Shown here piece after piece: positions 1 to 8,723 of a DNA stretch of 29,132 nt (its first letter is position 1; every line of letters starts with the position of its first letter). Under the pieces are notes generated by a model. The model did no database searches. It saw nothing but the letters and a program-made list of their open reading frames with translations, and was not told the DNA's origin. Position numbers and translations under genes: made by a program. The DNA lies in contig JAYRGC010000035.1 of assembly GCA_041908065.1 (NCBI GenBank), forward strand, positions 1 through 29,132, in the 5' to 3' direction. Source of the DNA: JAYRGC01 sp041908065 (GTDB lineage Bacteria; Pseudomonadota; Alphaproteobacteria; UBA9219).

Positions 1-120
1 CGCCCGGGGGGGGCGACGCACGCGGGGGCCGCGGGCGCACCGGGTTGGGTGGGGGGCGCCGCCCGGGGGCGGCTCGCAATGACGACTATTTTGGAAAGGC
101 ACCCCCACCCGTTTTGCGTG
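1..120 (-). repeat. Dispersed palindromic repeat, degraded copy at window edge
   Basis: Read on the minus strand, this begins with the family's left-end motif (ACGCAAAACGGGTGGG, with one extra G here), then the core GTCATTGCGAGCCGCC (complement of 69-84). After that comes a GC-only version of the stem-loop seen intact near 14571-14623 and 29077-29130. Positions 1-65 align base for base with that stem-loop, except that most A and T positions are replaced by C or G. This is either a decayed copy or low-quality sequence at a contig end. Confidence 0.7.
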
Positions 121-384
121 GATTTCCTATAATTAGTTAATCTGCGATGATATCGGAGGGTCTAAAAATCTGTCGCGTTTTTAGGCATGGAAAATGGCGC
201 TAAAACTGACAGGAAACCAGCCTTGCACCATGCGTACGTGGTAAACCTGTCGAACGGGCTGTGCCGGAGCGACCCTCAAGATCGTCCGTCTTGACCGCGC
301 AAGCTTCCTTCGACAAGCTCAGGAAGGGCAGGCTTTTTGACGACTGAGCAAGGGAAGGATGCCCGAAAACGCGGTTATAAAATT
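121..384. other. Non-coding stretch upstream of addA
   Basis: I see no convincing gene in this stretch. It holds a TATAAT box (128-133) without a matching -35. A 7-bp inverted repeat lies at 162-184 (CTAAAAA / TTTTTAG). Possible pairing at 208-251 has outer arms GACAGG / CCTGTC. A separate short palindrome lies at 304-326. The downstream addA start has only a weak ribosome binding site. No part of addB, the usual upstream partner of addA, is visible. Confidence 0.5.
304..326. repeat. Short palindromic repeat (CTTCGACAAGCTCAGG type)
   Basis: Arms CTTCCT (304-309) and AGGAAG (321-326) flank the loop TCGACAAGCTC. From memory, this TTCGACAAGCTCAGGA string is a common dispersed intergenic repeat in many bacterial genomes. 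Only this one copy is seen in the window. Confidence 0.45.
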
Positions 385-3300
385 ATGGTCGAACAAGCCG
401 TTCATGCAGGGGGAGAACCCGCTTCCGCGCCGCCGCCTCGCGTCGGGGTAAGCCCGAGCGACGTCCAGCGTTCGGCTTCCGATCCCAATGTGTCGGCTTG
501 GGTCGACGCCTCCGCCGGTTCGGGGAAAACCAAGGTCTTGGCCGATCGCGTGACGCGGCTGTTGCTAGAGGGGGTTTCCCCGTCGCGGATACTGTGCCTG
601 ACCTTCACCCGCGCCGCCGCCGCCGAAATGTCCATCCGCATAACCGATCGACTGGCCGACTGGGCGATTTGCTCGGACGACGCCCTGCGCGACGCCTTGT
701 GCGAGCTTATGGGCAAGGATGCCGCCGTCTCCGCCATCGCCTCCGCCGGAGCCTTGGAGAGGGCGCGACGCCTGTTAGCCGCCGTTCTGGAATGCCCCGG
801 CGGGATGAAAATCCGCACCATCCACGCGTTTTGCCAAGAGCTGCTGCGACGCTTTCCCGTCGAATCCGGCTTGCCCCCCCATTTCGCCGTGATCGAGGAA
901 GCCGGAGCCCGCGCCTTGCGCGAAGAGGCGCGCGACGAGTTGTTGCAGGCGGCGTCCTTGGGCGGAGACGACGAAGTTTCCCGGGCGTTGCGCTATCTCG
1001 TGCGCGACATGGCCGCCTCGACCTTGGCCGAAGCCATGGACGCGGCGACATCCGACATGCAGCGCGTCGATGAAGCCTTGGAAGAGGGCGGCGAGGAAGC
1101 CATGGCAGGCCGGATATATGCCCTGCTCGGTTTGACCCCGTCCGATACCGAGGAAAGCATCCGCCGCGCCGCCATGCGCGAAGCCGCGTGGCAGGAAGGC
1201 TTGCTGGAAACGCTGCGGCTGGTAAGTGAAAACTCCTCCGACAGTTTTGCTAAAAATGCGGAAAAAGCCCTGTCATGGCTGGGGTTGCCAGATTTCGATG
1301 CGCAACGGGAGGAAAAATTCGGCGAATACTGCGACGTTTTCCTGACCAAGAAAGACGAACCGCGAGGAAAATTCGCGAACAAGAAACTGCGGGAGAAACA
1401 TCCCGATGCGGACGATATTCTGCGTCGCGAGGCGGCGCGGCTGGCGGCGATGCGGGAGCGCATGAACGCCGCGCAAACCGCCGGAAAAAGCGCGGCTGTC
1501 ATGTGCTTGGCCTTGGCCTTGGCGAAAAGGTATCAGGAAAAGAAAACGGCTTTGGCCGTTTTGGACTACGACGATCTGATACGCTTGGCCGGAAGGCTCT
1601 TGAAGGATTCCGGCGACGCGGCGTGGGTGCTTTACAAGCTCGACGGCGGGATAGACCACGTTCTTTTGGACGAAGCTCAGGACACCAGCTCCGAGCAATG
1701 GCGGATAGTCAGACGCCTTACCGACGAATTTTTTTCGGGACGCGGAGCGCGGGGCGGCGTTTCGCGCTCGTTGTTCGTGGTCGGCGACGGCAAGCAGTCG
1801 ATATACAGCTTTCGCAAGGCCGATCCGCAGGAATTCGAGAATATGCGGAGACATTTCAGCGAAAAGATTCCGGCTTCGGATAGGCAATACCGCGAAGTTC
1901 CGATGAACGTGTCTTTCCGATCGGCTCCCGCCGTCTTAAGGGCGGTGGACGCCGTGTTCTCTCTTCCCGAAGCGCGGGACGGAGTTTCTTCGGCGGAAGT
2001 GAAGCACTATCCATACAATTCCCGCGCGGCGGGACGGGTGGAGGTGTGGCCGCTGGTGGCGGATAAAGACGAAAGTACTGGCGGGGAAGGAGACGAAGAC
2101 GGCGAAGAAATATCAAGCGAAGGCGTAGCGGAGGGAGTGGAAGGCGGAGAGGAAGGCGGCGAGGAGAGATACGTCGCGTCCGAAGTAAAGATGGCGGAAA
2201 TTCTGGCCGAGCGCATCTCATGCTGGTTGCGGTCGGGAACGCCGTTGTTTGATGGAAAATCCGGCTACTTTCGCGCCATGCGTGCGGGCGACGTCATGGT
2301 TTTGGTGCAAAGCCGACGTGGCCGCTTCGTCTCCGTCTTGGTGCGCCGCCTAAAACGGATGGGAGTTCCGGTAACCGGCGTAGATCGCATGAAGCTGATA
2401 GAACAACTGGCGGTCTTGGATATTCTGTCCGTCCTGCGCTTCATGTTGTTGCCTGAGGACGATCTGGCCTTGGCCGAAGTGCTGCGCGGACCTTTTATCG
2501 GCTGCGACGAAGACGCCCTGATGGAGATTTCCGTCCGCCGAAAGGGGACGCTGTGGCGGAGTTTAGCCGAGGAAGGCGAGCGCGGCGGACAGGGGCGGTT
2601 GATCGAAGCGTGTCGCTGGCTCGGGGATTGTCTGGCCATGGCCGACACGGCGGCTCCTTTGGACGTTATAACGCGGATACTCAGCCGCCCTTGTCCTGCG
2701 GACGCCTTGGGCGGGCGCAGGGCTATATTATCGCGGCTGGGGCCGGACGCGCGTGATCCCTTGGCCGAATTGGTGAACGCCGCCGAAGAATTCGGAGGCG
2801 GCGTGGCCGGAAGAACCGTCTCGCTGCAAGCGTTTTTGCATTGGCTGGTCGACACGGACTTCGAGATCAAGCGCGAACTTGACAGCGGGGCGGGGCAGGT
2901 TCGCATCACCACGGTGCATTCGTCCAAGGGGTTGGAGGCTCCGGTGGTCGTCATTCCCGACGCTACGCGGATGCCGGACAGCAAAATGTTGCCGCGCGTG
3001 CTGTGGCATCAGGGCGAGGGAAAATGGACGCCGTTTTATGCCGCCGCCGCTTTCAAGCCCCCTATTTTGGCTGATATGCGGGGGGAAGCGCGCCGCAAGC
3101 AAATGCAGGAATACCGCAGACTGTTGTATGTGGCTCTTACCCGCTCCGCTCGCAGGCTGTATGTCGGAGGATGGGAAAGAGGCGGTGGCAAAAAGTCGAA
3201 AACCGATGAATCGTGGTACGGGCTGGTTCTGGCCGCGCTCAGGCCGCTGCACGAGCCGTGGATTGCGGCTGAGGGCGACGCAGTGGTGGCGTTCGCCGAC

Positions 3301-4002
3301 AACGAACCCGACGCTTTGCAAACGCAGGCCGCGCCCGTCGCCAAAGCCGGAACGGACACGCCTGTTCCGTTGTGGGCGCGTATTCCCGCCGCGCCCGAGC
3401 CGCCCTTGCGGCGGCCTTTGGCCCCGTCCCGCGCCGTGAACGACGAGGCAGGCATGGGCGGCGGCGGGGAAGCCGAAGAACCGCCATCGGTGTCGCCGTT
3501 GGCGGCAGGGACTGACAACCGCCGCTTCGCTCGTGGCCGGATAATCCACCGATTGCTGCAAAGTCTGCCTGATATGCCCGACGGCGGACGGGAAAGAGCG
3601 GCGATGGGGTTTCTTTCAGCCCCCGGACTTGGCTTGGCGGCGGGGGAAAGGGAAGAGATTGTCCGCGAGGTCATGGCGATATTGCAGGATTCCGCGTTTG
3701 CTCCGCTGTTCGCCTCCGGCAGTCGGGCGGAGGTTCCGATAACCGGATTTACTCGGGACGGAACGGAGGTATCGGGGCAGATCGACCGTTTGCGGGTTAC
3801 GGACGACGAGGTTTTGGTTGTGGACTATAAAACTAATCGCCCGCCGCCCCCCTCGCCCGAGCTGGTTCCTGCAGTTTATCGCCGCCAAATGGCGGCCTAT
3901 GCGGCTTTGTTGCGCGAAATATACCCTTCCCGCCGCGTCCGCTGCTTTTTATTATGGACATACGGGCCGATAATGATGGAAATAGGCGGCGGCGGGGAGT
4001 AG
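385..4002 (+). CDS. addA: AddA: ATP-dependent helicase/nuclease subunit A
   Basis: AddA is the UvrD-type helicase and nuclease half of the AddAB complex, which resects DNA double-strand breaks for RecA-dependent repair. The product is about 1205 aa, normal for the family. Seen in order: Walker A (ASAGSGKT, about residues 42-49), Walker B (LLDEAQD, Asp near 429), motif III (VVGDGKQSIYSFRKADP), motif V (ITTVHSSKGLE), motif VI (LLYVALTRS), and a C-terminal RecB-like nuclease with GQIDRL, DYKT and a downstream QxxxY. All catalytic elements look intact. I start at ATG 385; an in-frame TTG at 337 is possible, and both have weak binding sites. An acidic Glu/Gly-rich insert (codons around 2050-2175) breaks the helicase region. 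No addB is seen upstream and no trxA downstream. Confidence 0.95.
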   Translation: MVEQAVHAGGEPASAPPPRVGVSPSDVQRSASDPNVSAWVDASAGSGKTKVLADRVTRLLLEGVSPSRILCLTFTRAAAAEMSIRITDRLADWAICSDDALRDALCELMGKDAAVSAIASAGALERARRLLAAVLECPGGMKIRTIHAFCQELLRRFPVESGLPPHFAVIEEAGARALREEARDELLQAASLGGDDEVSRALRYLVRDMAASTLAEAMDAATSDMQRVDEALEEGGEEAMAGRIYALLGLTPSDTEESIRRAAMREAAWQEGLLETLRLVSENSSDSFAKNAEKALSWLGLPDFDAQREEKFGEYCDVFLTKKDEPRGKFANKKLREKHPDADDILRREAARLAAMRERMNAAQTAGKSAAVMCLALALAKRYQEKKTALAVLDYDDLIRLAGRLLKDSGDAAWVLYKLDGGIDHVLLDEAQDTSSEQWRIVRRLTDEFFSGRGARGGVSRSLFVVGDGKQSIYSFRKADPQEFENMRRHFSEKIPASDRQYREVPMNVSFRSAPAVLRAVDAVFSLPEARDGVSSAEVKHYPYNSRAAGRVEVWPLVADKDESTGGEGDEDGEEISSEGVAEGVEGGEEGGEERYVASEVKMAEILAERISCWLRSGTPLFDGKSGYFRAMRAGDVMVLVQSRRGRFVSVLVRRLKRMGVPVTGVDRMKLIEQLAVLDILSVLRFMLLPEDDLALAEVLRGPFIGCDEDALMEISVRRKGTLWRSLAEEGERGGQGRLIEACRWLGDCLAMADTAAPLDVITRILSRPCPADALGGRRAILSRLGPDARDPLAELVNAAEEFGGGVAGRTVSLQAFLHWLVDTDFEIKRELDSGAGQVRITTVHSSKGLEAPVVVIPDATRMPDSKMLPRVLWHQGEGKWTPFYAAAAFKPPILADMRGEARRKQMQEYRRLLYVALTRSARRLYVGGWERGGGKKSKTDESWYGLVLAALRPLHEPWIAAEGDAVVAFADNEPDALQTQAAPVAKAGTDTPVPLWARIPAAPEPPLRRPLAPSRAVNDEAGMGGGGEAEEPPSVSPLAAGTDNRRFARGRIIHRLLQSLPDMPDGGRERAAMGFLSAPGLGLAAGEREEIVREVMAILQDSAFAPLFASGSRAEVPITGFTRDGTEVSGQIDRLRVTDDEVLVVDYKTNRPPPPSPELVPAVYRRQMAAYAALLREIYPSRRVRCFLLWTYGPIMMEIGGGGE

Positions 4003-4090
4003 CCTCCGCCAGCTGTTGGTTACGCGAGTCGGTTAACAACGGCGGAATGGCGCAAGACGCTTTAGTTTCCATTTTATGCCCAGATAAGAA

Positions 4091-5614
4091 ATGCTTCCTA
4101 CCCCCGAAAACATCTTGTCGTTTTTACGCCAAACGATGGCGGGAAGGGTATATGTAACCCATTTAAAGAAATACCCGTTCGCAAGGGCGGCAGTGGCGTG
4201 GCTGTGGCGAAATTTGGTTCCGTTTTATATTTCCGGTATTATTAAATTTCACAGAATTTACATAGCGAAACGCAGATCGCTCGCTGACGATGATCCCTGT
4301 GGGTTCGATCCAGCGCAAACCGCTTTCGGCAAGTTTTATAACAAGCATCTTGGAAAATACGCTTTTGCCAAGGCCGCAGCGCTGTGGGCTGGGCGTTCTT
4401 TTTCCAGCGCCGAAACCTTTATCAGGCTTTGCAAGCAGGAAACCAGTCTGCCTTTGATAACTTTTTCCGGTTACGTCGAAAAGTCGGATATAGAACGCAA
4501 GAAAATAGCGGGGGCGGAAAAGGTCAACACTCCATTCCCCTCCTTTTTTCCGAAAGAAAAGCGCGATGTTATGCTTCCATTTAAGGAAAATTACGTTTTT
4601 CCCCCGATATTTTATGTCGCGTTTCCCAACGCCACGGCGCAAGTGGGGATAGGATTCGCCAAAACCGGAGATGCCGTGATCTGTCACGATTTGTTTGATA
4701 TTGAACACGATTACACTGCTGAGGAATTGCACGGCAGGCTGGCCATTGATGTCAAAAAACGTCGCATCAGCTGGGCGTTCGAGGAAATCGAGCCGATAAG
4801 GGTTCCTTCCGCCGCCGCTTTCTTCGATCCGGTCGCTTCCAATTACGCGCATTGGATTACCGAAGTCCTGCCGAGGATATGCCTTTTCTGCGGCATCGAA
4901 GAATTCAAGGAAACCCCCATTTTCGTCCCCGACAATCTCCACGGAAACATTTTGGATTCGTTGGAAAAGGTGGCGGGGTCAGGTCGCCGCATCGTAAAGT
5001 TGCCGCTTGGGGCTTCGGTTCGTGCCGATAAGCTGGTTGCGTTGTCTCCCGCCGGATACGTTCCGTTCGAACGGCGCGCCGGACGCAAAAACGGCCATTC
5101 GCAAGGCATGTTCAGCCCCTTCGCCTTCCGCGAGCTTATCCGCAGACTAGACGTGGACAGCCTGAGAGAACATGCGCCAGACCTGCCGCGCAAGGTTTTT
5201 ATAAAGCGCAATTCAGGCATTCGCAACGTCACCAATTCCGCGGAGTTAGAGGCGATGCTCGTCTCGTTCGGGTTCGCTGTCATAGAGCCGGAAAAAATGT
5301 CGTTTATTGAACAGGTCAGGCTGTTCGCCAACGCCGACGTGGTGGTGGGGACTTCCGGCGCGGCCTTGGCCAATATGGTCTTTTGCAAGCCCGAGGCGAT
5401 TGTTGTTATTATGATAGCCGAATGCGAAGGCACCAGCTATTGGTACTGGCAAAACATGGCTTGCGCCGCCGGAGTGGCAGCGCGGTATGTTTTGGGACGC
5501 GCTGCAGGCAAAGTGCCGAAGCGTTTCGCCATACACGACGATTTTTGCGTCGACGTGGGCGATGTGGTTTGTGCCATACGGGAAAAATCTGGGAATCCGG
5601 TTCATGCCGATTGA
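4091..5614 (+). CDS. Glycosyltransferase family 61 (DUF563) protein
   Basis: A 507-aa putative glycosyltransferase of the GT61/DUF563 type, linked in other bacteria to capsule, LPS or exopolysaccharide synthesis. The family signature is in the C-terminal two thirds: SNYAHWITEVLPR, then PIFVPDN, PRKVFIKRNSG, and ADVVVGTSGAALANMVFCKP near the end. The N-terminal 110 residues hold a duplicated motif: HLKKYPFARAAVAWLWR (about 24-40) and HLGKYAFAKAAALWAGR (about 86-102). No signal peptide is obvious, although residues about 30-50 are hydrophobic and could bind the membrane. A start at ATG 4136 is an alternative. It is the first gene of a three-gene set; its stop overlaps the next start by 11 nt. 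The sugar and acceptor are unknown. Confidence 0.85.
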   Translation: MLPTPENILSFLRQTMAGRVYVTHLKKYPFARAAVAWLWRNLVPFYISGIIKFHRIYIAKRRSLADDDPCGFDPAQTAFGKFYNKHLGKYAFAKAAALWAGRSFSSAETFIRLCKQETSLPLITFSGYVEKSDIERKKIAGAEKVNTPFPSFFPKEKRDVMLPFKENYVFPPIFYVAFPNATAQVGIGFAKTGDAVICHDLFDIEHDYTAEELHGRLAIDVKKRRISWAFEEIEPIRVPSAAAFFDPVASNYAHWITEVLPRICLFCGIEEFKETPIFVPDNLHGNILDSLEKVAGSGRRIVKLPLGASVRADKLVALSPAGYVPFERRAGRKNGHSQGMFSPFAFRELIRRLDVDSLREHAPDLPRKVFIKRNSGIRNVTNSAELEAMLVSFGFAVIEPEKMSFIEQVRLFANADVVVGTSGAALANMVFCKPEAIVVIMIAECEGTSYWYWQNMACAAGVAARYVLGRAAGKVPKRFAIHDDFCVDVGDVVCAIREKSGNPVHAD

Positions 5615-6065
5615 CGACTGCCGAATCTTCGAATTGCCCAAGATCGCTGATCCTCGGGGCAACCTGACCTTCATCGAAGGCGACGGCCACGTTCCTTTCG
5701 ATATTCGTCGCGTCTATTACCTCTACGATGTTCCGGCGGGCGCGGAACGCGGCGGCCACGCCCACAAACAGCTTCAACAACTTATTGTGGCGATGTCAGG
5801 TTCATTCGACATTCACCTCGACGACGGGAACAACTCGAAAACCGTGACGCTTAACCGCCCTTTCCAAGGGCTGTATGTATGCCCGATGATCTGGAGGGAA
5901 ATAGACAATTTTTCGTCCGGCGCGATGTGCATGGTGCTTGCGTCGCTGCATTACGACGAGAACGACTATTTCCGCGATTACAGGCTGTTCCAAGACGCCG
6001 TATGCGGCGGGGCGCAGACCGTCGAGGAACGCCCGCCGTTTCTGTCGCGCAGGTCTGCCAGGTGA
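5604..6065 (+). CDS. FdtA/WxcM-like sugar 3,4-ketoisomerase (cupin)
   Basis: A 153-aa cupin matching the FdtA/QdtA/WxcM family, which isomerises dTDP-4-keto-6-deoxyglucose to the 3-keto sugar on the way to 3-amino-3,6-dideoxyhexoses. Diagnostic stretches are RGNLTFIEG, PFDIRRVYYLYDV, ERGGHAHK (putative active-site His52 and His54), QLIVAMSGSFDIHLDDG, and LASLHYDENDYFRDY. The length is typical. ATG 5604 was chosen because the family begins here; an open frame extends to 5487 but lies inside the GT61 gene. It overlaps the genes on both sides, so the three are probably translated together. The aminotransferase and nucleotidyltransferase needed for such a pathway are not in the window, so the exact sugar is unknown. 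Some WxcM relatives are acyl-transfer fusions, but this one has only the cupin. Confidence 0.88.
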   Translation: MPIDDCRIFELPKIADPRGNLTFIEGDGHVPFDIRRVYYLYDVPAGAERGGHAHKQLQQLIVAMSGSFDIHLDDGNNSKTVTLNRPFQGLYVCPMIWREIDNFSSGAMCMVLASLHYDENDYFRDYRLFQDAVCGGAQTVEERPPFLSRRSAR

Positions 6066-7519
6066 GCGTTTCCGCCGATTGCGTGAAAAAAATATCCGCT
6101 CGCGTCGCGGCTGGCGATTGGGAAGCCGCGCTGTCTTCCATAGCCTCGCTGGTGAACCGGATATTCTGCGAACCATCCAACACGGCGCGGGTTTTTTCTT
6201 CCAAGACGCTGGACGGCTATTGCCAAAAAATAGGGGCGGAGGTTAGGCGCGAGGCCGAGGCGGACGCCGGACGGACGCGCTCCGCCGCCTCGTCCTCCGG
6301 CGCGGACGCTGTTTTCATCGCCAGCACTTTGTACGCCTCTGGAGGGCACACGGCGGTCATAGCCGATCTCGCGCGGTTGTCTCCGTCCGTTAAAGTCGTC
6401 GTGCTGCTGACCGGAATGGGCGGGACGACGGAACAAAAATCGATAGACGGAAGGTTTTCCGGCCTGCCCAACGTAAGTTTCGAACGCGCTCCCAAGGGCG
6501 GATTGCTCGGCAAACTGCTTTGGTTGCAAGGACGTTTGTCCGATCTGCGCCCGCGCGACGTCTGGCTTTTCAATCACCACCACGACAGCGTGGCCGTGGC
6601 CTCCGTTCAACCCGACTGCGGGTATCGGCTGCATTTCTACCACCACGGCGACCACCATCTGTGTCTGGGGGTGCATCTGGAATACGCCGATCATATCGAT
6701 CCGCATCCCATGGGCTTCCACAACTGCCGCGAGGCTTTGGGCGTCAAGGACAACCGCTATCTTCCTTTGGTCGTCAAGGATTTGGGTGACGCCGCTCCAC
6801 TCTCGCCTCCTCGTTGCGCTGCGGGCGCGAAGGCGGGATTGATTACCTGCACGGCGGCAGGATTCAACAAGATAAGCGTTCCTTATATAATCAGCTACGC
6901 CGACGTGATTCCGGAGTTGCTGCGCGTGTCTGGCGGCAAGCACATCCATATCGGGCGGTTAAGCCCCGCCTACATCCGCAGAATCCGCTGCAAGATGAAA
7001 GCGTTGGGGGTAAACGACGAGGCGTTCGAATATATCCCTTATGTTTCCAGCGTATGGACGGCTTTGCGCGAACGCAAGGTCGACCTTTACCTGACGTCGT
7101 TCCCTTACGGCGGGGCGCGCACATTGATCGAAGCCATGGGGGCAGGCGTTGCGATCGCTCTGCACAGCCACGCTTTCCATCGTTTGTTAAGCACGATTGA
7201 CATGGCTTATGACCAAGCCTTCGTGTGGAGGGATCCTCAGGAGTTGTATGATTTCGTCAAAGGTCTGAACCCGGACGTTTTGGCGGAGCATGGCCGTCTG
7301 GCGCGGGCGCATTACGAAGCGTTCCATCGCGAGGATGGGATGCGCGACGCGCTCTCATCGTTCAAGGCGGCGCAATCTCCGCCGTTGCGCGCGGGATACG
7401 TCGCCGATAATCTCCTGCAAGCCATAGACGCTATGCGCCAGTCCGGATGCCTCGCCGCCATAAAACGCGAACTCTATGCCCGCGTTAGGGAATGGAAGTG
7501 GAAAGGGTATTGGATCTGA
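6062..7519 (+). CDS. Glycosyltransferase, GT-B fold (GT4/GT41-like)
   Basis: A predicted 485-aa sugar transferase. The C-terminal part has the nucleotide-sugar-binding pattern of GT-B enzymes, DLYLTSFPYGGARTLIEAMGAGVAI, split here as DLYLTSFPYGGAR and TLIEAMGAGVAI. It resembles O-GlcNAc-transferase-like and GT4 proteins. The middle is rich in His: NHHHDS, then FYHHGDHHLCLGVH, a pattern I associate with bacterial surface-polysaccharide transferases. The N-terminal region (about 1-80) is not recognised. The start is a GTG whose last three bases begin the TGA of the preceding gene (4-nt overlap), a coupling arrangement that favours this start over upstream in-frame ATGs inside that gene. It is probably the last gene of the surface-sugar operon starting at 4091. 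Confidence 0.8.
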   Translation: MSVSADCVKKISARVAAGDWEAALSSIASLVNRIFCEPSNTARVFSSKTLDGYCQKIGAEVRREAEADAGRTRSAASSSGADAVFIASTLYASGGHTAVIADLARLSPSVKVVVLLTGMGGTTEQKSIDGRFSGLPNVSFERAPKGGLLGKLLWLQGRLSDLRPRDVWLFNHHHDSVAVASVQPDCGYRLHFYHHGDHHLCLGVHLEYADHIDPHPMGFHNCREALGVKDNRYLPLVVKDLGDAAPLSPPRCAAGAKAGLITCTAAGFNKISVPYIISYADVIPELLRVSGGKHIHIGRLSPAYIRRIRCKMKALGVNDEAFEYIPYVSSVWTALRERKVDLYLTSFPYGGARTLIEAMGAGVAIALHSHAFHRLLSTIDMAYDQAFVWRDPQELYDFVKGLNPDVLAEHGRLARAHYEAFHREDGMRDALSSFKAAQSPPLRAGYVADNLLQAIDAMRQSGCLAAIKRELYARVREWKWKGYWI

Positions 7520-7525
7520 CCCTTG

Positions 7526-7539
7526 TTCTTACGCAAAAC
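7526..7539 (+). repeat. Isolated left-end motif of the dispersed repeat
   Basis: TTCTTACGCAAAAC, the same string that opens the longer repeat copies near 8724 and 28977. Here it sits alone between two convergent genes without the GTCATTGCGAG core. Confidence 0.4.
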
Positions 7540-7550
7540 TCGCGGATTAT

Positions 7551-8201
7551 TCAGTGTCCGGCTTGGATACCTTTGACGAATTCGGCCAATCCCACTTGGC
7601 GGCGGCGTTTCAGCCTTTCGCTGTTAAGAATTGAAGTTACCGCCTGCATTGACGTGTCGATGTCGCGGTTGATAATGACGTAGTCGTATTCAGCCCAATG
7701 GCTCATCTCATCCGTCGCCTTGGCCATGCGGCGGTTGATCTCCGCCGGAACGTCTTGGGCGCGGGAATACAGCCTGCGTTCCAGCTCGTGCCACGACGGC
7801 GGCAGAATGAATACGCTGACGAGATCGTCGCGAGCTTTTTCCGCCAACTGCTGCGTGCCCTGCCAGTCTATGTCGAACAGGATGTCGCGACCGGCCGCCA
7901 GCGCGTTTTCCACCGGAATGCGCGGAGTGCCGTAATAGTTTCCGAACACGCTGGCGTATTCCAACAGCATGTCGCGGTTCACCATCAGGTTGAAATCGGT
8001 CATATCCACGAAGTTATAGTCGCGCCCGTCGACCTCGTCCGGACGGGGTTGACGCGTCGTCATCGAAACCGAAAGCGAGATAGCGGCATCCGACGCGGTC
8101 AGACGGCGAGAAATGGTGGTCTTTCCCGCGCCCGAGGGGGACGACAGCACCATCATCAATCCTCGGCGTTGCACTTCTCCCAAGGCGAAACTGTCCTTCA
8201 T
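7551..8201 (-). CDS. gmk: Guanylate kinase
   Basis: Phosphorylates GMP (and dGMP) to GDP using ATP, a required step in GTP supply. The protein is 216 aa, the normal size. Motifs are the P-loop SPSGAGKT (residues 21-28), the GMP-binding stretch SVSMTTRQPRPDEVDGRDY, EYASVFGNYYGTP, and DIDWQGTQQL. The frame stays open further upstream (to 8288), but ATG 8201 gives the standard N-terminus and follows a GGGA at suitable spacing. The gene ends convergently with the glycosyltransferase at 7519. The yicC-type gene often found with gmk in proteobacteria is not adjacent. Confidence 0.96.
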   Translation of the reverse strand: MKDSFALGEVQRRGLMMVLSSPSGAGKTTISRRLTASDAAISLSVSMTTRQPRPDEVDGRDYNFVDMTDFNLMVNRDMLLEYASVFGNYYGTPRIPVENALAAGRDILFDIDWQGTQQLAEKARDDLVSVFILPPSWHELERRLYSRAQDVPAEINRRMAKATDEMSHWAEYDYVIINRDIDTSMQAVTSILNSERLKRRRQVGLAEFVKGIQAGH

Positions 8202-8378
8202 GCCGTTCGTTCCCGTTGCGTCTGTTGCTCCGCAGGTCTGTTTGCGAAAGCCCACGGTAGATGAGAGGTATAGCACGCATTGCGGCAAATCGCGACACGC
8301 GGGGTTTGAAAAAACCGAAGAAATATGCTAGCAATCAACCGAAAGCTGAGTTTCGCCAACCGTCGGTGGTTTATCTCC

Positions 8379-8633
8379 ATGGTCGATCAACTAAGAAGTG
8401 CTATGTCGGGGATGATGAACGGCTCCTTCGGAGGGCGGTCGTCTGTGGGCGTCGCCGCGCCGCGAAGCGAATCTCAGGCCGCGCAAACTTCCGCCGTCCG
8501 CTCTTCGCAAGAAATCGTGAAATCCGGCATAGGCGGCTCGTCCAGTGCGGGCATGACTCTGGCGTCATCGTCTTCCGCGCCAGCCCAAGGCGGCAACCTG
8601 CCGCGCGGGAGCATCGTCGACATGCTGGTGTGA
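8379..8633 (+). CDS. Small Ser/Gly-rich hypothetical protein
   Basis: An 84-aa open frame beginning MVDQLRSAMSGMMNGSFGG and ending PRGSIVDMLV; an in-frame ATG at 8325 would add 18 residues. The middle is low-complexity Ser/Ala/Gly/Gln, which suggests a disordered region between two short conserved-looking ends. There is no signal peptide, membrane segment or recognised domain. It is divergent from gmk across about 180 nt and is followed by a repeat copy. It could be a real small gene or a chance frame. The 100-residue opening is modest for GC-rich DNA, so confidence is limited. Confidence 0.4.
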   Translation: MVDQLRSAMSGMMNGSFGGRSSVGVAAPRSESQAAQTSAVRSSQEIVKSGIGGSSSAGMTLASSSSAPAQGGNLPRGSIVDMLV

Positions 8634-8723
8634 TAATCTACCGCCTGTCCGAAATCACAGCCCATTTTTATCGAGAGAAAAGTCGGCGTTGCGGCTTTAA
8701 AACAGGCATAATGGACAAAAATG

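Noticed and set aside
4006..4045. Terminator after addA
   Set aside because: Arms CCGCC/GGCGG and GTTG/CAAC can pair, but with an internal bulge, a long loop and no T run. Readthrough into the GT61 gene is possible.
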